DNA of 64,000 nucleotides, taken from assembly GCA_037039925.1 (NCBI GenBank), contig JAXRKP010000106.1, positions 1 through 64,000 of the forward strand, written 5' to 3'. Positions 34,137 to 45,219 of this stretch are shown here, piece after piece. Both the position numbers and the translations under genes were made by a program. Every line of letters begins with the position of its first letter. Position 1 is the first letter of the stretch. Origin of the DNA: Doris montereyensis. Its lineage: Eukaryota; Mollusca; Gastropoda; Nudibranchia; Dorididae. A model generated the notes under the pieces. It was not told where the DNA came from, made no database searches, and saw nothing but the letters and a program-made list of their open reading frames with translations.

Positions 34137-36501
34137 TCCTGCCTTGCAGGTCGGTCTTGGCCGACCAAAGGCTAAGGGAGTTAACCCTGACAGAAAATAA
34201 CAAGGCCTGGTAGGGGTCTCAAGGTGGCAGCCTCACCATCTACCTAGAGTACAGTGGGCTAATGCCCTGCTTATCCAAAACCAAACTGATTCAGAGAAAT
34301 AAATGCAATATACCCGGCTTGACCTTTCAACGATGAAAATGGAAACGAACACGGACTGTGATTTTTGGAACATAGAATGTTAGGGCAATAAATGGAAATG
34401 AGTTAGGATTAGTTGAAGGAATGGAAAATTTCAAAGTAGACATTTTGGCTATTACAGAAACAAAGAAAAAAGGACAAGGAATGTAAATTATAGGACCAAA
34501 GAATATTTTAATCTTCTCAGGAGTAGTTGTCAAAGATAAAGCTAGAGCAGGAGTAGGCATGAAAGTAAAAGGCATGAAAAGCTACTAGAAAGTTGGAAAT
34601 TTATAAGCCCACAGCTGTTAGAGGTAAATATTAAACCAAAAGGAAGAAAAATTAAGTTATTAATAGCTTATGGACCAAATGAAGACGCCACTAAAGAAGA
34701 AAAAGATATCTTCGAAAAAGATTTACAAATAGCTGCAGGGAATCTTAAACACAAACAGCAACTACTGGAGATGTAAACGCTAGAGTAGGCAACAATGTTG
34801 AAACATCAGGAGTTTTAGGTAAAGAAGGAAGACAACGACTTCTCCAAATAGAGAGACTAAAGATTTTGCTTAAAGAATAACATGAAAATAGCGTACACCT
34901 TTTTTCCTCAAAAAGATATTCACAAACATACAAAGAGTAAATGAAGACAAGTGTGAAAAATCAATGAAAGACTACATAATAGTTAGCAGATCCCTTTTTT
35001 ACAGTACATTGGATGCAAGAGTAAACAGAGGAGCAGAAATATTTAGTGATCATCACCTAGTGATTGCCAAAATGAGATTACTTACTGAAAGAAAACTCAA
35101 AATAGAGGAACTAAATAAACCAATATTAAAAGAGATATATACCAATCAAGGATGAAAAGATTTATCAGTGAAAGGCATATGGATCTGAATGATAACACAA
35201 TAGAAGAAAAGTGGCAAATGTATGAAAAAACACTCCTCAGTTGTACTGAACAGGTCTGTGATAGGAAATAAATTAAAGGAGATAGGAAAATAACAGCATG
35301 GTGGAATGATAATGTCAAGACTAAGATCAAAGAAAAGAAGGATGCCTGGAAGAAATACTTGCAAACAAAGAGACCAGAGATAGGATAGATTATATGAATA
35401 AAAAGAACTAGCGCCAAAGAGGAAGTCAGGAAGGCAAAACAGGAACAGTGGGAAGAGTTTGAACAAAGACTTTAAGAAAGCTATCGAGGAAATCAAAAGC
35501 TGTTCTGGGGTGCAATGAAGAGCATGAGAAAGACCAAAGCATGCCTAATACGACAAATTAAGAACGCCAAAGGAGAAATAATGAAAGAAGACAGCAAAAT
35601 CATGGAAACGTGGAGAAAATATTTTCAACAATTACATAATCCTCCAGAACATGTGAAACTAGGAGTAAAGATCAATTAGTAAGAATAACAAGTAATTTAT
35701 AGGAGACAGCTGAAGATGTAGATATATCAATGGAAGAAATCCAAACAGCTATAAGAAAAGTGAAATTAGGAAAAACCTCAGGAGCAGATCAAATTTATCC
35801 AGAAATGATTAAAAACCAAGGGAGAGAGGCAGACAAACTACTACATGCAATATGCCAATAAGCATGGAAATCTAAACAAGTGCCAGACAACTGGAAAAAG
35901 GGAATGATAGTACCAATACATAAGAAAGGCTCAAGTATGGAATGCTCAAACTATAGAGGCATATCACTACTTAGCGTACCAGGAAAAGTGTATGCCAGGA
36001 TACTGGAAAAGAGACTAAGGAAAAGAGTAGAGGATGAGATTGAAGAACATCAGAGTGGATTTAGACCAGAAAGAAGTGTACAAGACCACATATTTACAAT
36101 TAGACAAATAATATGAAAATTCCTTGAGAGAAACTTGAATTGCACATGTGTTTTATTGACTTAGAAAAGGCATTTGACACTGTGAATAAGGACGAATTGT
36201 GGCATTCCTTAAAAGAACACAATGTAGAGCAAAATTTAATAGAAGCCATTAAAAGTTTTTACAATAAACCAACATGTGCAGAAAGAGTAGCTGGAAACAT
36301 ATCTGCAGAATTTGATGTAGATATAGGAGTAAGACAGAGTTGTATTCTAATTTTTCTTTTGTTTATCCCATTTATGGATTCAGTCGCAAAGGCATCTTCA
36401 AAAATGAAGAAAATGAATGTTGGTATATGGAAGCTCAAACCAGTGAATGTATCAATGCTTTCATTTGCCGATGATTTAGTTCTGTTTGGAAAATCTACCC
36501 C
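34090..36501 (+). mobile_element. LINE copy C, plus strand, 3' truncated
   Basis: Starts with the 5' leader and one monomer, then an endonuclease region in several frames (TETKKKGQG region about 34450, MKDYIIVSRSLFYSTLDARV at 34964, SDHHLVIAKMRLL), a middle domain (about 35160-35870), and RT at 35880-36500 with NYRGISLLSVPGKVYARILE, FRPERSVQDHIF, CFIDLEKAFDTVNKDELW, IGVRQSCILIFLLF and FADDLVLFGK. It stops abruptly at 36501, immediately after the catalytic FADD, where the 32-bp minisatellite begins. The RQGC motif reads RQSC. Frameshifts occur throughout. It lies in the sense orientation within an intron of the UBF-like gene. Confidence 0.9.
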
Positions 36502-36502
36502 T

Positions 36503-37625
36503 ATCTGACATGTCCAACCCGACTGTCTACCCCTTTTGTCATGTCCAGTAGACGTGTCTACTCCTTGTCATTACCAACAGACTTGTCTACCCTTTTTGTC
36601 ATGTCCAGTAGGCGTGTCTACTCCTTGTCATTACCAACAGACTTGTCTACCCCTTTTGTCATGTCCAGTAGGCGTGTCTACTCCTTGTCATTACCAACAG
36701 ACTTGTCTACCTTTTGTCATGTCCAGTAGACGTGTCTACTCCTTGTCATTACCAACAGACTTGTCTACCCCTTTTGTCATGTCCAGTAGAGCGTGTCTAC
36801 TCCTTGTCATTACCAACAGACTTGTCTACCCCTTTCTTTTTGTCATGTCCAGCAGACTTGTTTTGCCCCTTTTTGTCATGTCCAGCAGACTTGTCTACCT
36901 TTTGTCATGTCCAGCAGACTTGTCTACTCCTTTCTGTCATTACCAGCAGAATTCTCTACTCTTTTCTATCATTACCAACAGACTTTCCTACTCCTTTCTG
37001 TCATTACCAGCAGATTTTCTACTCCTTTCTGTCATCACCAGCAGACTTTTTTTACTCCTTTCTGTTATTATCAGCAGACTTGTCTACTTTCTTTTCGACA
37101 TCACAAACAAACTTGACTATCTTTTGCTGACATGACCATTTTTACGACTTGTCTGCCTATCGCTGACATGACCAGCAGATTTGTCTACCCCTTGCTGACG
37201 TAATAAGTAGCCTTGTCTACCCCTTGCTGACGTAACAAGTAGCCTTGTCTACCCCTTGCTGGCGTAACAAGTAGCCTTGTCTACCCCTTGCTGACATGCT
37301 TGGGATCTCTACCCCTTGCTGACATGACAGCAGACTTGTTTACCCCTTACTGACATGACAGCAGATTTGTTTACCCCTTACTGACATGATAGCAGACTTG
37401 TTTACCCCTTACTGACATGACAGCAGACTTGTTTACCCCTTACTGACATGACAGCAGACTTGTTTACCCTTACTGACATGGGCAGACTTGTGTACCCCTT
37501 TCTGACATGGCGGAGACATTTACTCCTTACTGACATGACAGCAGACTTGTCTGCCCCTTGCTGACATGACCAGCAGATTTTTCTACCCCTTGTTGACATA
37601 CCCAGCAAACTTGTCTACCCCTTGC
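36503..37625 (+). repeat. 32-33-bp minisatellite in block B intron 7
   Basis: About 33 units related to the block A array (20935-21275). The first third is a higher-order dimer of about 60 bp (tgtccagtagacgtgtctac plus tccttgtcattaccaacaga plus cttgtctacccctttt); later parts are single units. It abuts LINE copy C directly. The apparent plus-strand proteins are artefacts of repetition. Confidence 0.9.
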
Positions 37626-37705
37626 ATGATGTTAATGCTGTAAAAGTTGTCTCTGTTACCCGTGAACATTTATAAAAAAATTTGACGATTTTTTTTGTTT
37701 CCCAG

Positions 37706-37849
37706 AAATTTCTACTTTCGTTCTTCTGCTTGAAACAGACCACATCTTCATAAGCGAAAGCCTCACAGACCAAGCCAAAGAACTGTCGGCATCCTACAGC
37801 AAACTGAGTTCCTCTACAAAAGGCTGATTATGAAAAAGAATATAAAGAT
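37706..37849 (+). pseudogene. UBTF-like: UBF-like exon 8, block B copy (frameshifted)
   Basis: Acceptor ttgtttcccag, donor gtgagtg. It is 144 bases against 142 in the intact copy A. It starts NFYF, then frame is lost within the first 30 bases by small indels; SESLTDQAKELSASYSKLSS is readable, and an extra A in ctctacaaaagg shifts frame again. The second half is over 95% identical to copy A at base level. Confidence 0.7.
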
Positions 37850-38004
37850 GTGAGTGGGTAACATTGTCATTGTGTCTAACTTGCCTTACACCTTTAATGA
37901 GAGCTTGATTACACTCAGATGGGTGGTAATGTTATGCTCTGGTAAAGACTCATTTTCATCCTCATCTTCATCAATGCAGGCTACAAGGCTATTTATATAC
38001 ATAT

Positions 38005-38075
38005 TCTTTCTTCATCAGCTCCCATTCTACCGACGTATGGGTTTAAATGCCGAAATTATCTTTCTCCAGCAACTT
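38005..38075 (-). mobile_element. LINE 3'-end fragment
   Basis: Homologous to the terminal bases of LINE copies A and B (catcagctcccattctacc, gtatgggttt, ttatctttctccag). It interrupts block B intron 8 sequence; the same intron in block A lacks it. Confidence 0.6.
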
Positions 38076-38344
38076 TTGTTTGGACAGATGTCAATTACTT
38101 TAGTAAGATGCTCTACCTACAAGCAAGAAATAATGATTGATACAAATAAAAGATACCAGTGGCCAATCACATTGCACACCTAAGATCAGCCTGAATGGAG
38201 GGCGTGACCTTCAGTCAATAGAAAGAAACCATGTTCAGGGTTGACCAATCAGGGGGAGCATTGTGTTGATGGTTATATTGTCAAACGTCACACACGTCAA
38301 AATATATCTCCACCTCTTTTTCACATAAGAATGAAGAGATTAGA

Positions 38345-38599
38345 GTGTTGAAAGTACAGGGAAAATTGAAGTTTTCATCGGAGTTTAGCGACCATCAACA
38401 AAGGAACTTTGATCTCTCGAACAGGTCCATTTCACATGGTCATGATAACATGTGGTATCTGGACAGGAGGAAGGGTGGCTATTTGAAATATATAGACATT
38501 AGAAACTACAAGAGTCTATCTTCCTACTGTATAGAAAGGACTAGGGAGGAGATTTACCAGAAGTGGGAGGAAGATGTGAAAAACCACTGGATTGCGTAA
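38345..38599 (+). CDS. Unidentified 84-codon open frame in block B intron 8
   Basis: An open frame of mixed composition (FDLSNRSISHGHDNMWYLDR, KGGYLKYIDIRNYKSLSSYC, EEIYQKWEEDVKNHWIA). It is not repetitive and not biased like the microsatellite frames, so it may be part of a coding relic such as a domesticated or decayed mobile element. I do not recognise a family, there is no supported splice context, and it has no counterpart in block A. It could simply be chance. Confidence 0.2.
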   Translation: MLKVQGKLKFSSEFSDHQQRNFDLSNRSISHGHDNMWYLDRRKGGYLKYIDIRNYKSLSSYCIERTREEIYQKWEEDVKNHWIA

Positions 38600-39135
38600 T
38601 GGGTTGGGTCTGTTTGGGAGGAGGTGGATTACTATTGAACTGTAGGAAGGAACAGCCAAGAATACAAAACGATGATCACTCATGTCATTGTAAACGAGGA
38701 GAGGGGGTGATACTAGTTATAGACATAGGGTAGGGTAGGGAGGGAGTTTTCAAAAGCATGGGAAGCATGTAGCTGAGGAGAGGTGTTAGGTCAGGGATAG
38801 AGCGCGTTGCCGCAGCTGGGTGGCACACACTTGTGAAAACAATAAAGGGGGGGCCTGTTTCTTTCATCATGAGAATGTGTTACCTATGCACATTGGACTC
38901 TGTCATGGGATTAGCGGAAGGCGGTTGGACATTTCCTTCAGTATTAGTATTAAAGTTCCATCATTTTATTTAGATGTGAGAATGAAATTGATTCCCTTAG
39001 AAATAAAAATATAATGATGTTCATTGAAATTCTACTACATAAAATTCAACACGGCCAACCATGCTATTATTGAATGACTGGAGTAAAGCCTGCCCATGCA
39101 GCCACGTGCCCCCCTCCGATCTATATGTTACCTCA
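38600..39135. other. Block B intron 8 sequence
   Basis: No gene or recognised repeat, apart from a G/A-rich stretch around 38600-38830. Confidence 0.4.
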
Positions 39136-39285
<150 letters not shown>

Positions 39286-39593
39286 TCATTTTCTTTGTCC
39301 TCTCTATTCGTCTTTCTTTATCGTCCTCGTTATCTTTATGTCTCGTGTTTGTTTCCTTTCCTCTTTCACTCTCCCTTTCTTTCCCTCCCTCCTCTCTCTC
39401 CGTCTCTCTTATGGCAGTTGTATTTCGTTTTCTTCAGGTAATGAGCACTAAATATTTCTGCTCCTCTGTTTACTTTTACATCCATTGTACTGTAAAAAAA
39501 AGAGAGCTGCTAACATGATTTTTAACAGACTTATAATAAAAAATTATAACCACTAGCATTGAACGTAACATGTATACATTAGCTCGTAGAAGC

Positions 39594-39613
39594 GGGGGGG
39601 GGGGGGGGGGGGG
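39594..39613 (+). repeat. Poly-G tract (20 nt)
   Basis: The longest G run in the window, about 120 bases before exon 9B. Confidence 0.95.
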
Positions 39614-39735
39614 ATGTTATATCTTTAAGAAATGGTTACCATGGAAACGTCATCATCTTCGATTTTCTTACAAGAATATGATCAGTTGCCATACAATCTA
39701 TTACCTCTTAAGCCTTGTTTCCCTAGTGTTTACAG

Positions 39736-39831
39736 AGTTGCCTTGAACAGTTGTCAGAGTATTTGGAGAACATCAAGCCATGGAGCAATGAGGAGGCCGA
39801 GGCTGTATCTAAGCAGATGGTGCTGTGTCAG
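39736..39831 (+). CDS. UBTF-like: UBF-like exon 9, block B copy (intact)
   Basis: 96 bases, phase 0 at both ends, between tgtttacag and gtagtct. It encodes SCLEQLSEYLENIKPWSNEE and AEAVSKQMVLCQ, an acidic helix after the HMG box, comparable to VELLRFLESLPEEEQQRV in UBF. It joins exon 10 in phase. The frameshifted block A partner differs at roughly a quarter of positions. Confidence 0.75.
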
Positions 39832-39844
39832 GTAGTCTGCTTTC

Positions 39845-40795
39845 ATCTTTTGTCTTTTCACACCAAATCAAAGTTTAACTATCCTACTTACATCTTTTGT
39901 CTTTTCACATCAAATCAATGTTTAACTATCCTACTTACCTCTTTTGTCTTTTCACAACAAATCAAAGTTTAACTATCCTACTTACATCTTTTGTCTTTTC
40001 ACACCAAATCAAAGTTTAACTATCCTACTTACCTCTTTTGTCTTTTCACATCAAATCAATGTTTAACTATCCTACTTACCTCTTTTGTCTTTTCACATCA
40101 AATCAATGTTTAACTATCCTACTTACCTCTTTTGTCTTTTCACACCAAGTCAATGTTTAACTAGCCACTTACCTCTTTTGTCTTTTCACATCAAATCAAT
40201 GTTTAACTATCCTACTTACCTCTTTTGTCTTTTCACACCAAATCAAACTTTAACTATCCTACTTACCTCTTTTGTCTTTTCACATCAAATCAATGTTTAA
40301 CTATCCTACTTACCTCTTTTGTCTTTTCACATCAAATCAATGTTTAACTAGCCCCTTACCTCTTTTGTCTTTCACATCAAATTAGTGTTAAATTATCCTA
40401 CTTACCACTTTGTCTTTTCACACCAAATTAATGTTTAACTATCCTACTTACCTTTTTTATCTTTTCACACCAAATTGTTTAACTAGCCCACTTACCTTTT
40501 TGTCTTTTCACACCAAATTAATGTTTAATATCCTACATACTTCTTTTATCTTTTCACACCAAATCAATGTTTAACTATCCTACTTAACTCTTTTCACACC
40601 AAATTAATGTTAACTAGCCCACTTACCTCGTTTGTCTTTTCACACCAAATCAATGTTCAACTAGCCCACTTACCTCGTTTGTCTTTTCACACCAAATCAA
40701 TGTTCAACTAGCCCACTCACCGCTTTTTGTCTTTTAACTCCAAATCAATGTTTGACTATCGTACTTACCTCATCAGTCTTTTCACACATAATGAG
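39845..40795 (+). repeat. 47-bp minisatellite in block B intron 9
   Basis: About 20 units with gtcttttcacatcaaatcaa, tgtttaactatcctacttac and ctctttt. As in block A it begins about 12 bases after the exon 9 donor. Its units resemble each other more than those of block A, indicating independent homogenisation. Confidence 0.9.
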
Positions 40796-41325
40796 CACAA
40801 CCCTAATGAAGTATTACGTAATTTTTCATTTAAGGAAAGTAAGGTTTTATAAGCTAGTTAAAAACATGTGTTACGTTTTTTTCTAAAAATTGATAGTGAC
40901 TCTCTAGGACTCTTTAGGAGGGCATTTCATACAAATGGGCCATTATATGTGAACGACTGTGTAGCCACACTAGTTTTACTTTTGGGAGTAATTCTTTTAT
41001 GGTATCATTGTGAAGGGAATGAACTGCTCCATCCAATAATTCAATAAACTAGATTTGTCCAAGATTTTTTCTGTGTTAGACAGGTAGAAAATATAACAAT
41101 TGGGCAATTGGGGGGGGGGGGGGGGGTTGGTTCCATTTTAGACAGATTGGACAGGTTTCCTATTTATCAGGTTCCACTGTATTGTCTCTAAAACTATAAT
41201 CGGCCAATTGTTTATCCTAATAGATTAGATCAGCAGGACACCCCCCCCCCCCCACATCCCCCTTTGCATAAAGACAAGATTTTAAACTAACTGTGTATTT
41301 GTGTGTTTATATTATATGCACACAG
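40796..41325. other. Intron 9B end with poly-G and poly-C tracts
   Basis: Contains a G17 run (41110-41126) and a C13 run (41241-41253). A tttatcaggttccactgta end at about 41160-41178 resembles the pogo-like terminal repeat in reverse. No gene is seen before the exon 10 acceptor. Confidence 0.6.
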
Positions 41326-41588
41326 AAAGCCCTGAGTCGGAAAACTGACGACAAAAAGACTATAGCCCATGATGTCAATGAAAGCAAAGCCACTACTCCC
41401 ACACCCAGAAAACGTAAAGCAAGTGAACTCTCAGAAGAAGAGAGCTCATTGAAAGAAGAAAACATGGAGGACGAAGTGCAAACATTTTCAACGAAGAAGA
41501 GGAAAAAATTTCGCCAGAGAAGAACGCAAAGACACAATTATCCTATATTTTGTCGGGCACAACTCGACCCGAGTCACAAACCATGTAA
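41326..41588 (+). CDS. UBTF-like: UBF-like exon 10 (basic/acidic linker)
   Basis: Acceptor atatgcacacag. It is open in the phase of exon 9B and encodes KALSRKTDDKKTIAHDVNES, then TPTPRKRKASELSEEESSLK, and STKKRKKFRQRRTQRHNYPI. PRKRKAS and KKRKKFRQRR are candidate nuclear/nucleolar localisation signals, and acidic Ser/Glu runs separate them. The obvious donor at 41585 (gtaagta) leaves phase 1, but the last exon needs phase 2; the next GT (TGTAA|gtacaa at 41589) fits, giving HKPCK. Alternatively a one-base indel exists and 41584 is the true end. A retroposon starts about 16 bases downstream. Confidence 0.75.
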
Positions 41589-41604
41589 GTACAATTGAAG
41601 GAAT

Positions 41605-42659
41605 CGATTGCTTACCTTGTCGTGGTGGAGGGGCTTAAGGACCTGCTCAGGGTCTGAACCAAATGGCAATCAAGTCACCCATACTCAGGCGGGCCCATGT
41701 TTTGGGTAACGGTCCCGCCGGTCGAATAGATACGGGGAGGCTCTTAGTAACCAAACTTTTCTGTCCTCCGTCTCGCTAGGCGGGTATCCCTTCCCCACTT
41801 TCAGAGGAGTCCGTCTGAGAGTAGAAAAAGGCATGGGAATCAGGGCTCCTGAGACTCGCTTACGTTAGAGGGCGGTTGTGCCTCCTTATTTCCTGGTAAC
41901 TGTTCAAAATCTTAGTAATAAGGGTAGCTATGCCAGTCTAATGTAGATGCTTGCCTTAAGCCCTATGAACACACAAAAAATTGGATTTGCTGTTTCCTCT
42001 GTCGGGCGGCGGGCCATTCATGCCCGCCGGCTACAAATGGAAATCCAACAAGCTTGGGCGTTTATTTCGGGGAATAGACACCGATTTTAAGTCTTTCCCC
42101 ACACGGGGTTGAGGGATAGGGGCGACGTCCCTGAGACGGCGTTGAACTGGTGAAACTAGAGTATCAAAACGTACGGGTAATAAATCGGCGGGTCGGTGTC
42201 TGGCCGGGCAGTTAAAACCCGTACTGACAAAAATATAGTACCCAGGTTTTTAGCGAGCGGACTGCTCCCTATGGGCGGCTCGTGAGCACCACTAACTACT
42301 TGGGGAGGGGTTGGAATATACTTAGGAACAAAGCTGGGAAATACCAAAGTCCCCAGGGCCCGCCCGCCCCCTCAATCGCCGTTAAAAAGTTTTCTCATGA
42401 GAGCTCAGCCCAAATATGACGGAGTTTCCCAAAATACTCTAAAGACCGACAGTAAACCTGTTCCCGTGAGAGAGTTAGCGAACCTCGGCATTGAAAGCGT
42501 GGTTCCCTATTACCCAATGTAACCAGTGGAATCAACCTGGGATTAAGCCGCAGGAATCCGCAACTTGCCCCGAAGCCATCTGAGGTCGTAAGCTACGAGT
42601 CTCCGCTACAAGGGTTTTCTGAAAAGCTTATAACGATACACACTCCCTTAAAAGAAGAA
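41605..42659 (+). mobile_element. GC-richer retroposon with 8-bp target duplication
   Basis: GAAGGAAT at 41597-41604 is repeated at 42660-42667, bracketing about 1,055 bases that are clearly GC-richer than the surroundings and end in AAAAGAAGAAGAA. It starts with gcttaccttgtcgtggtgga ggggctt, a phrase I associate with 5' leaders of invertebrate and fish non-LTR elements; this is from memory and unverified. No long reading frame is open. It is probably a non-autonomous or internally deleted retrotransposon. Confidence 0.65.
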
Positions 42660-42841
42660 GAAGGAATGTGTTAGCATGGTCCACCTGTGTTGAATATGTC
42701 TTTTTTGGCTTCTGAGTCTGTAAGTGTGTTTTCCTTCAAAAATATATATATATGAGGGTTAAATGTAATACGCTAAGTTAAAGGCTGACTCTCAATCATT
42801 TAGATTTGCAAAACTACCGTCACACTTTGCCAGAAAGGCGG

Positions 42842-42962
42842 GTGCTACTGGTAGATCCTTCTTCTTTCATTCTTCCACTCTTTTCTTTAATCCTTCTGTT
42901 TCCTCTAAATTGGCCCTGATATCACATACGTTGGATGGGATGAATTTCAATCAAACAAACAA
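42842..42962 (+). mobile_element. SINE-like repeat S1
   Basis: Full-length-looking copy: gtgctactggtagatccttc, ctgtttcctctaaattggcc, tgatatcaca, then gatgaatttcaatcaaacaa. Confidence 0.65.
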
Positions 42963-43562
42963 AATCGCCAATAAGGCCAGTGATTGTCGTTATTTAGCTT
43001 AGACGTGCAAGAAAGAGCAAGAGATTCCACAAGCCCTTTTGTAGTGCAGAGGCGACATCTCTTTTCTCTGACTTTTGTCTTCTGTCCATCCACTCTTTCT
43101 TGCTCTATCATCTTGTCTTCATTTCATTTTCTTCCCATTATCAAATTATCAATGTTTTCTGGAATATATCAATCCATCGTGCAAGTTAGGATTAGTTTGC
43201 GTGGTCAGAGTCTATTTTTGGATTGGAAAGGTTGGCAGCTATGGAAACTGTCACATCGAGAAATTTGCAATGCCAAAGGCTTTGTTATTTTTACTGAGAG
43301 CTTGTTATTTTTTACTGAGAGTGGTTTTATTTTAGTTTTAAGCTTCAAGCTTCATAAATGAGTTCAGGGTGGCAAAATTAGGGAAAATAAAATGGGAAAT
43401 TTGCTTTTGAAACTTTAGTTGCCATGGAAAGCCATCTTGAATTTTTGCTGGAAAAGTAGGTCATCTTAGCAATTTTCAAAAGCTAAGCAGTCCTACAGCT
43501 TCCATTTCAGAGATTTATAATTTTGTTTGTAAAGACTTCAAAACCAACGTCAGTGTTCTATT

Positions 43563-43790
43563 GAGCGTCGGAGCTTACCGTAGTGTTGTGAGCTTGTAAT
43601 CAGGATGACACTGGTTCAAGCCCCACAGCTGACACAGGTGGGGGTTTGTCACAACGTTGTACTCTTTGGAAATGTACTTCACTCTACTTTCCTCACTTGC
43701 CTTAGGTGTGAATGAGTACCCAGCTATAGGTAGAGAAAGATCTTGTCAGAGTGCTAGTGCAAAAAGCCTAACAGGCTTGTATACTGTATA
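43563..43790 (+). mobile_element. tRNA-derived SINE-like repeat
   Basis: Contains an RNA polymerase III B-box-like GGTTCAAGCCC after a tRNA-like head (gtgttgtgagcttgtaatca), then a body ending in ggtgtgaatgagtacccagc. A related copy lies in reverse at 56205-56480. The A box is poorly preserved. Confidence 0.6.
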
Positions 43791-44384
43791 CTCCCCAGGA
43801 GTTGGGAAAGGCTTTGAATGAAATGGCCTACTGGGTGATAAATGATGTACAGTCGATGGGCCTGCATTTGTGCGGGGATACGGACTATAAATCCATCTGT
43901 ATCTTTTATGTTCTGAATCTCTCGCATTGGTTTTTATATCTTGAAAAGTTTTATTGTACATATTTTCAAAATTTCAAATTTGGAAGAAACTAATTTTTCT
44001 CAGATAAAAAATTCAAAGAATGGATACTGAACTTCTATAAGGGTATCAATGTGAAGGGAATGAACAGCTGCGTCCAATAATACTAATACATTAAACTAGA
44101 TTTGCCCCGTTTTGGGCAAAAATGACCTCGGGACACCCATAGCAGAGAAAATCTTCAAGTCACTCTTCTCATACAAAATGCTGTAGACTGGAATTTGATT
44201 TCAATTTCCAAAGGCGGCTACGCAAAGAGTTTGGACTTGATACATGTAATGTAATATATTTTGACATTTTAGATTAAAAGTGATAGTATATAGATGAGCT
44301 TTGTAGTCAGTTATATTCCCATGTCTTTAAAAAGGTTTATCTCTATAATAAACTGTATGAGGAAAACTTATATTACATATCTTC

Positions 44385-44560
44385 ATTAGCGTGGGAAAGA
44401 CACTTAACACACATTTCCCCACTCTACCCAGGTGTAAATGGGTACAAGCACTAGCTTAGGAGTAAAAACCTGCGTCAGACTAGCGTCCTGGGCAGGTGGT
44501 GATTGTTGTCACTTGTTCTGCTTCATGCTATAGAAACTGGGATAAGCTCTGGCTCTATAG
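44385..44560 (+). mobile_element. SINE central-domain fragment
   Basis: Carries gggaaagacacttaacacac, atttccccac and acccaggtgtaaatgggtac, shared with 51630-51845. It lacks the tRNA-like head. The block resembles the conserved central domain of widespread metazoan SINEs. Confidence 0.55.
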
Positions 44561-44718
44561 GTCTTAAGGGCCTTGAAGGACCTTTTATTAGGGTGTCTGC
44601 TGGAAGAGATGATGGTTGGGTAAACGCTTTACATTGAATGTGTCACCATATAAAAAGTCTGAATATCATAGCTAATCCTTTTTCTTTCTTTTTTGTATCT
44701 CGTTTCTGTCTCCCACAG

Positions 44719-44905
44719 GTCGTCATCAGAGGAAGCTGAGAGTGAAATAAATGATATTTTTCACAGAATATCGCCCCTGAAAACACCTAAAAAAACGAAA
44801 GTATCCTCATCGCCCCTGAAAACACCCATGAAAACAGAAGAAAGCTCATCGCCCCTGAAAACACCCATGAAAACGGAAGAAAGCTCAGAGTCAGAATCCA
44901 CTTAG
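44719..44905 (+). CDS. UBTF-like: UBF-like gene, last exon (SPLKTP repeat tail, stop)
   Basis: Acceptor ctgtctcccacag; with exon 10 ending at 41588 it encodes SSSEEAESEINDIFHRI, then three tandem 13-residue units of the type SPLKTPMKTEESS, and ESEST before TAG at 44903. Each unit holds two minimal CDK consensus sites (SPLK, TPMK or TPKK). The short Ser/Glu end recalls the acidic Ser-rich tail of UBF but is far shorter than the vertebrate one. Confidence 0.75.
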
Positions 44906-45192
44906 TATTCAATACATTTTCATCGCTGAGTCATTTTGTCAGTTTGATAACATAAATGCCTAAGTCAGATCATATTGAATTGGGAATGACTAAGTCCATG
45001 ATTCCATAAATGTCAGTATTTGTTTATTTTTAAAACCCTGACAGGGTGATGACGTTAATCTGTTTAGAAGTTGTTGGGGTTTGGGGTTTGTTTTGTTTGG
45101 GGGGGTGTTATTTTTATCAAACTGGTATATCTGTCTTGGGCATTTATGTTATACATCTGATTATTTTTAATTTGTTGAATGTGGATGAAATG

Positions 45193-45198
45193 AATAAA
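45193..45198 (+). terminator. Candidate polyadenylation signal of the UBF-like gene
   Basis: AATAAA about 290 bases after the stop codon, the first canonical hexamer downstream. It defines a plausible 3' UTR from 44906 to about 45220. Confidence 0.45.
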
Positions 45199-45219
45199 GG
45201 TCCCGGAAAAATGCCCTAC

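Noticed and set aside
36536..37135. 199-codon plus-strand frame with repeated CHYQQTCLP
   Set aside because: Shadow of the 32-33-bp minisatellite; neighbouring frames are equally open and unit number varies between blocks.
41605..42659. rRNA gene fragment, suggested by higher GC and words such as cgacgtccctgagacggcg
   Set aside because: No recognisable conserved rRNA core segment; a target-site duplication and A/G-rich tail mark it as an inserted retroposon.
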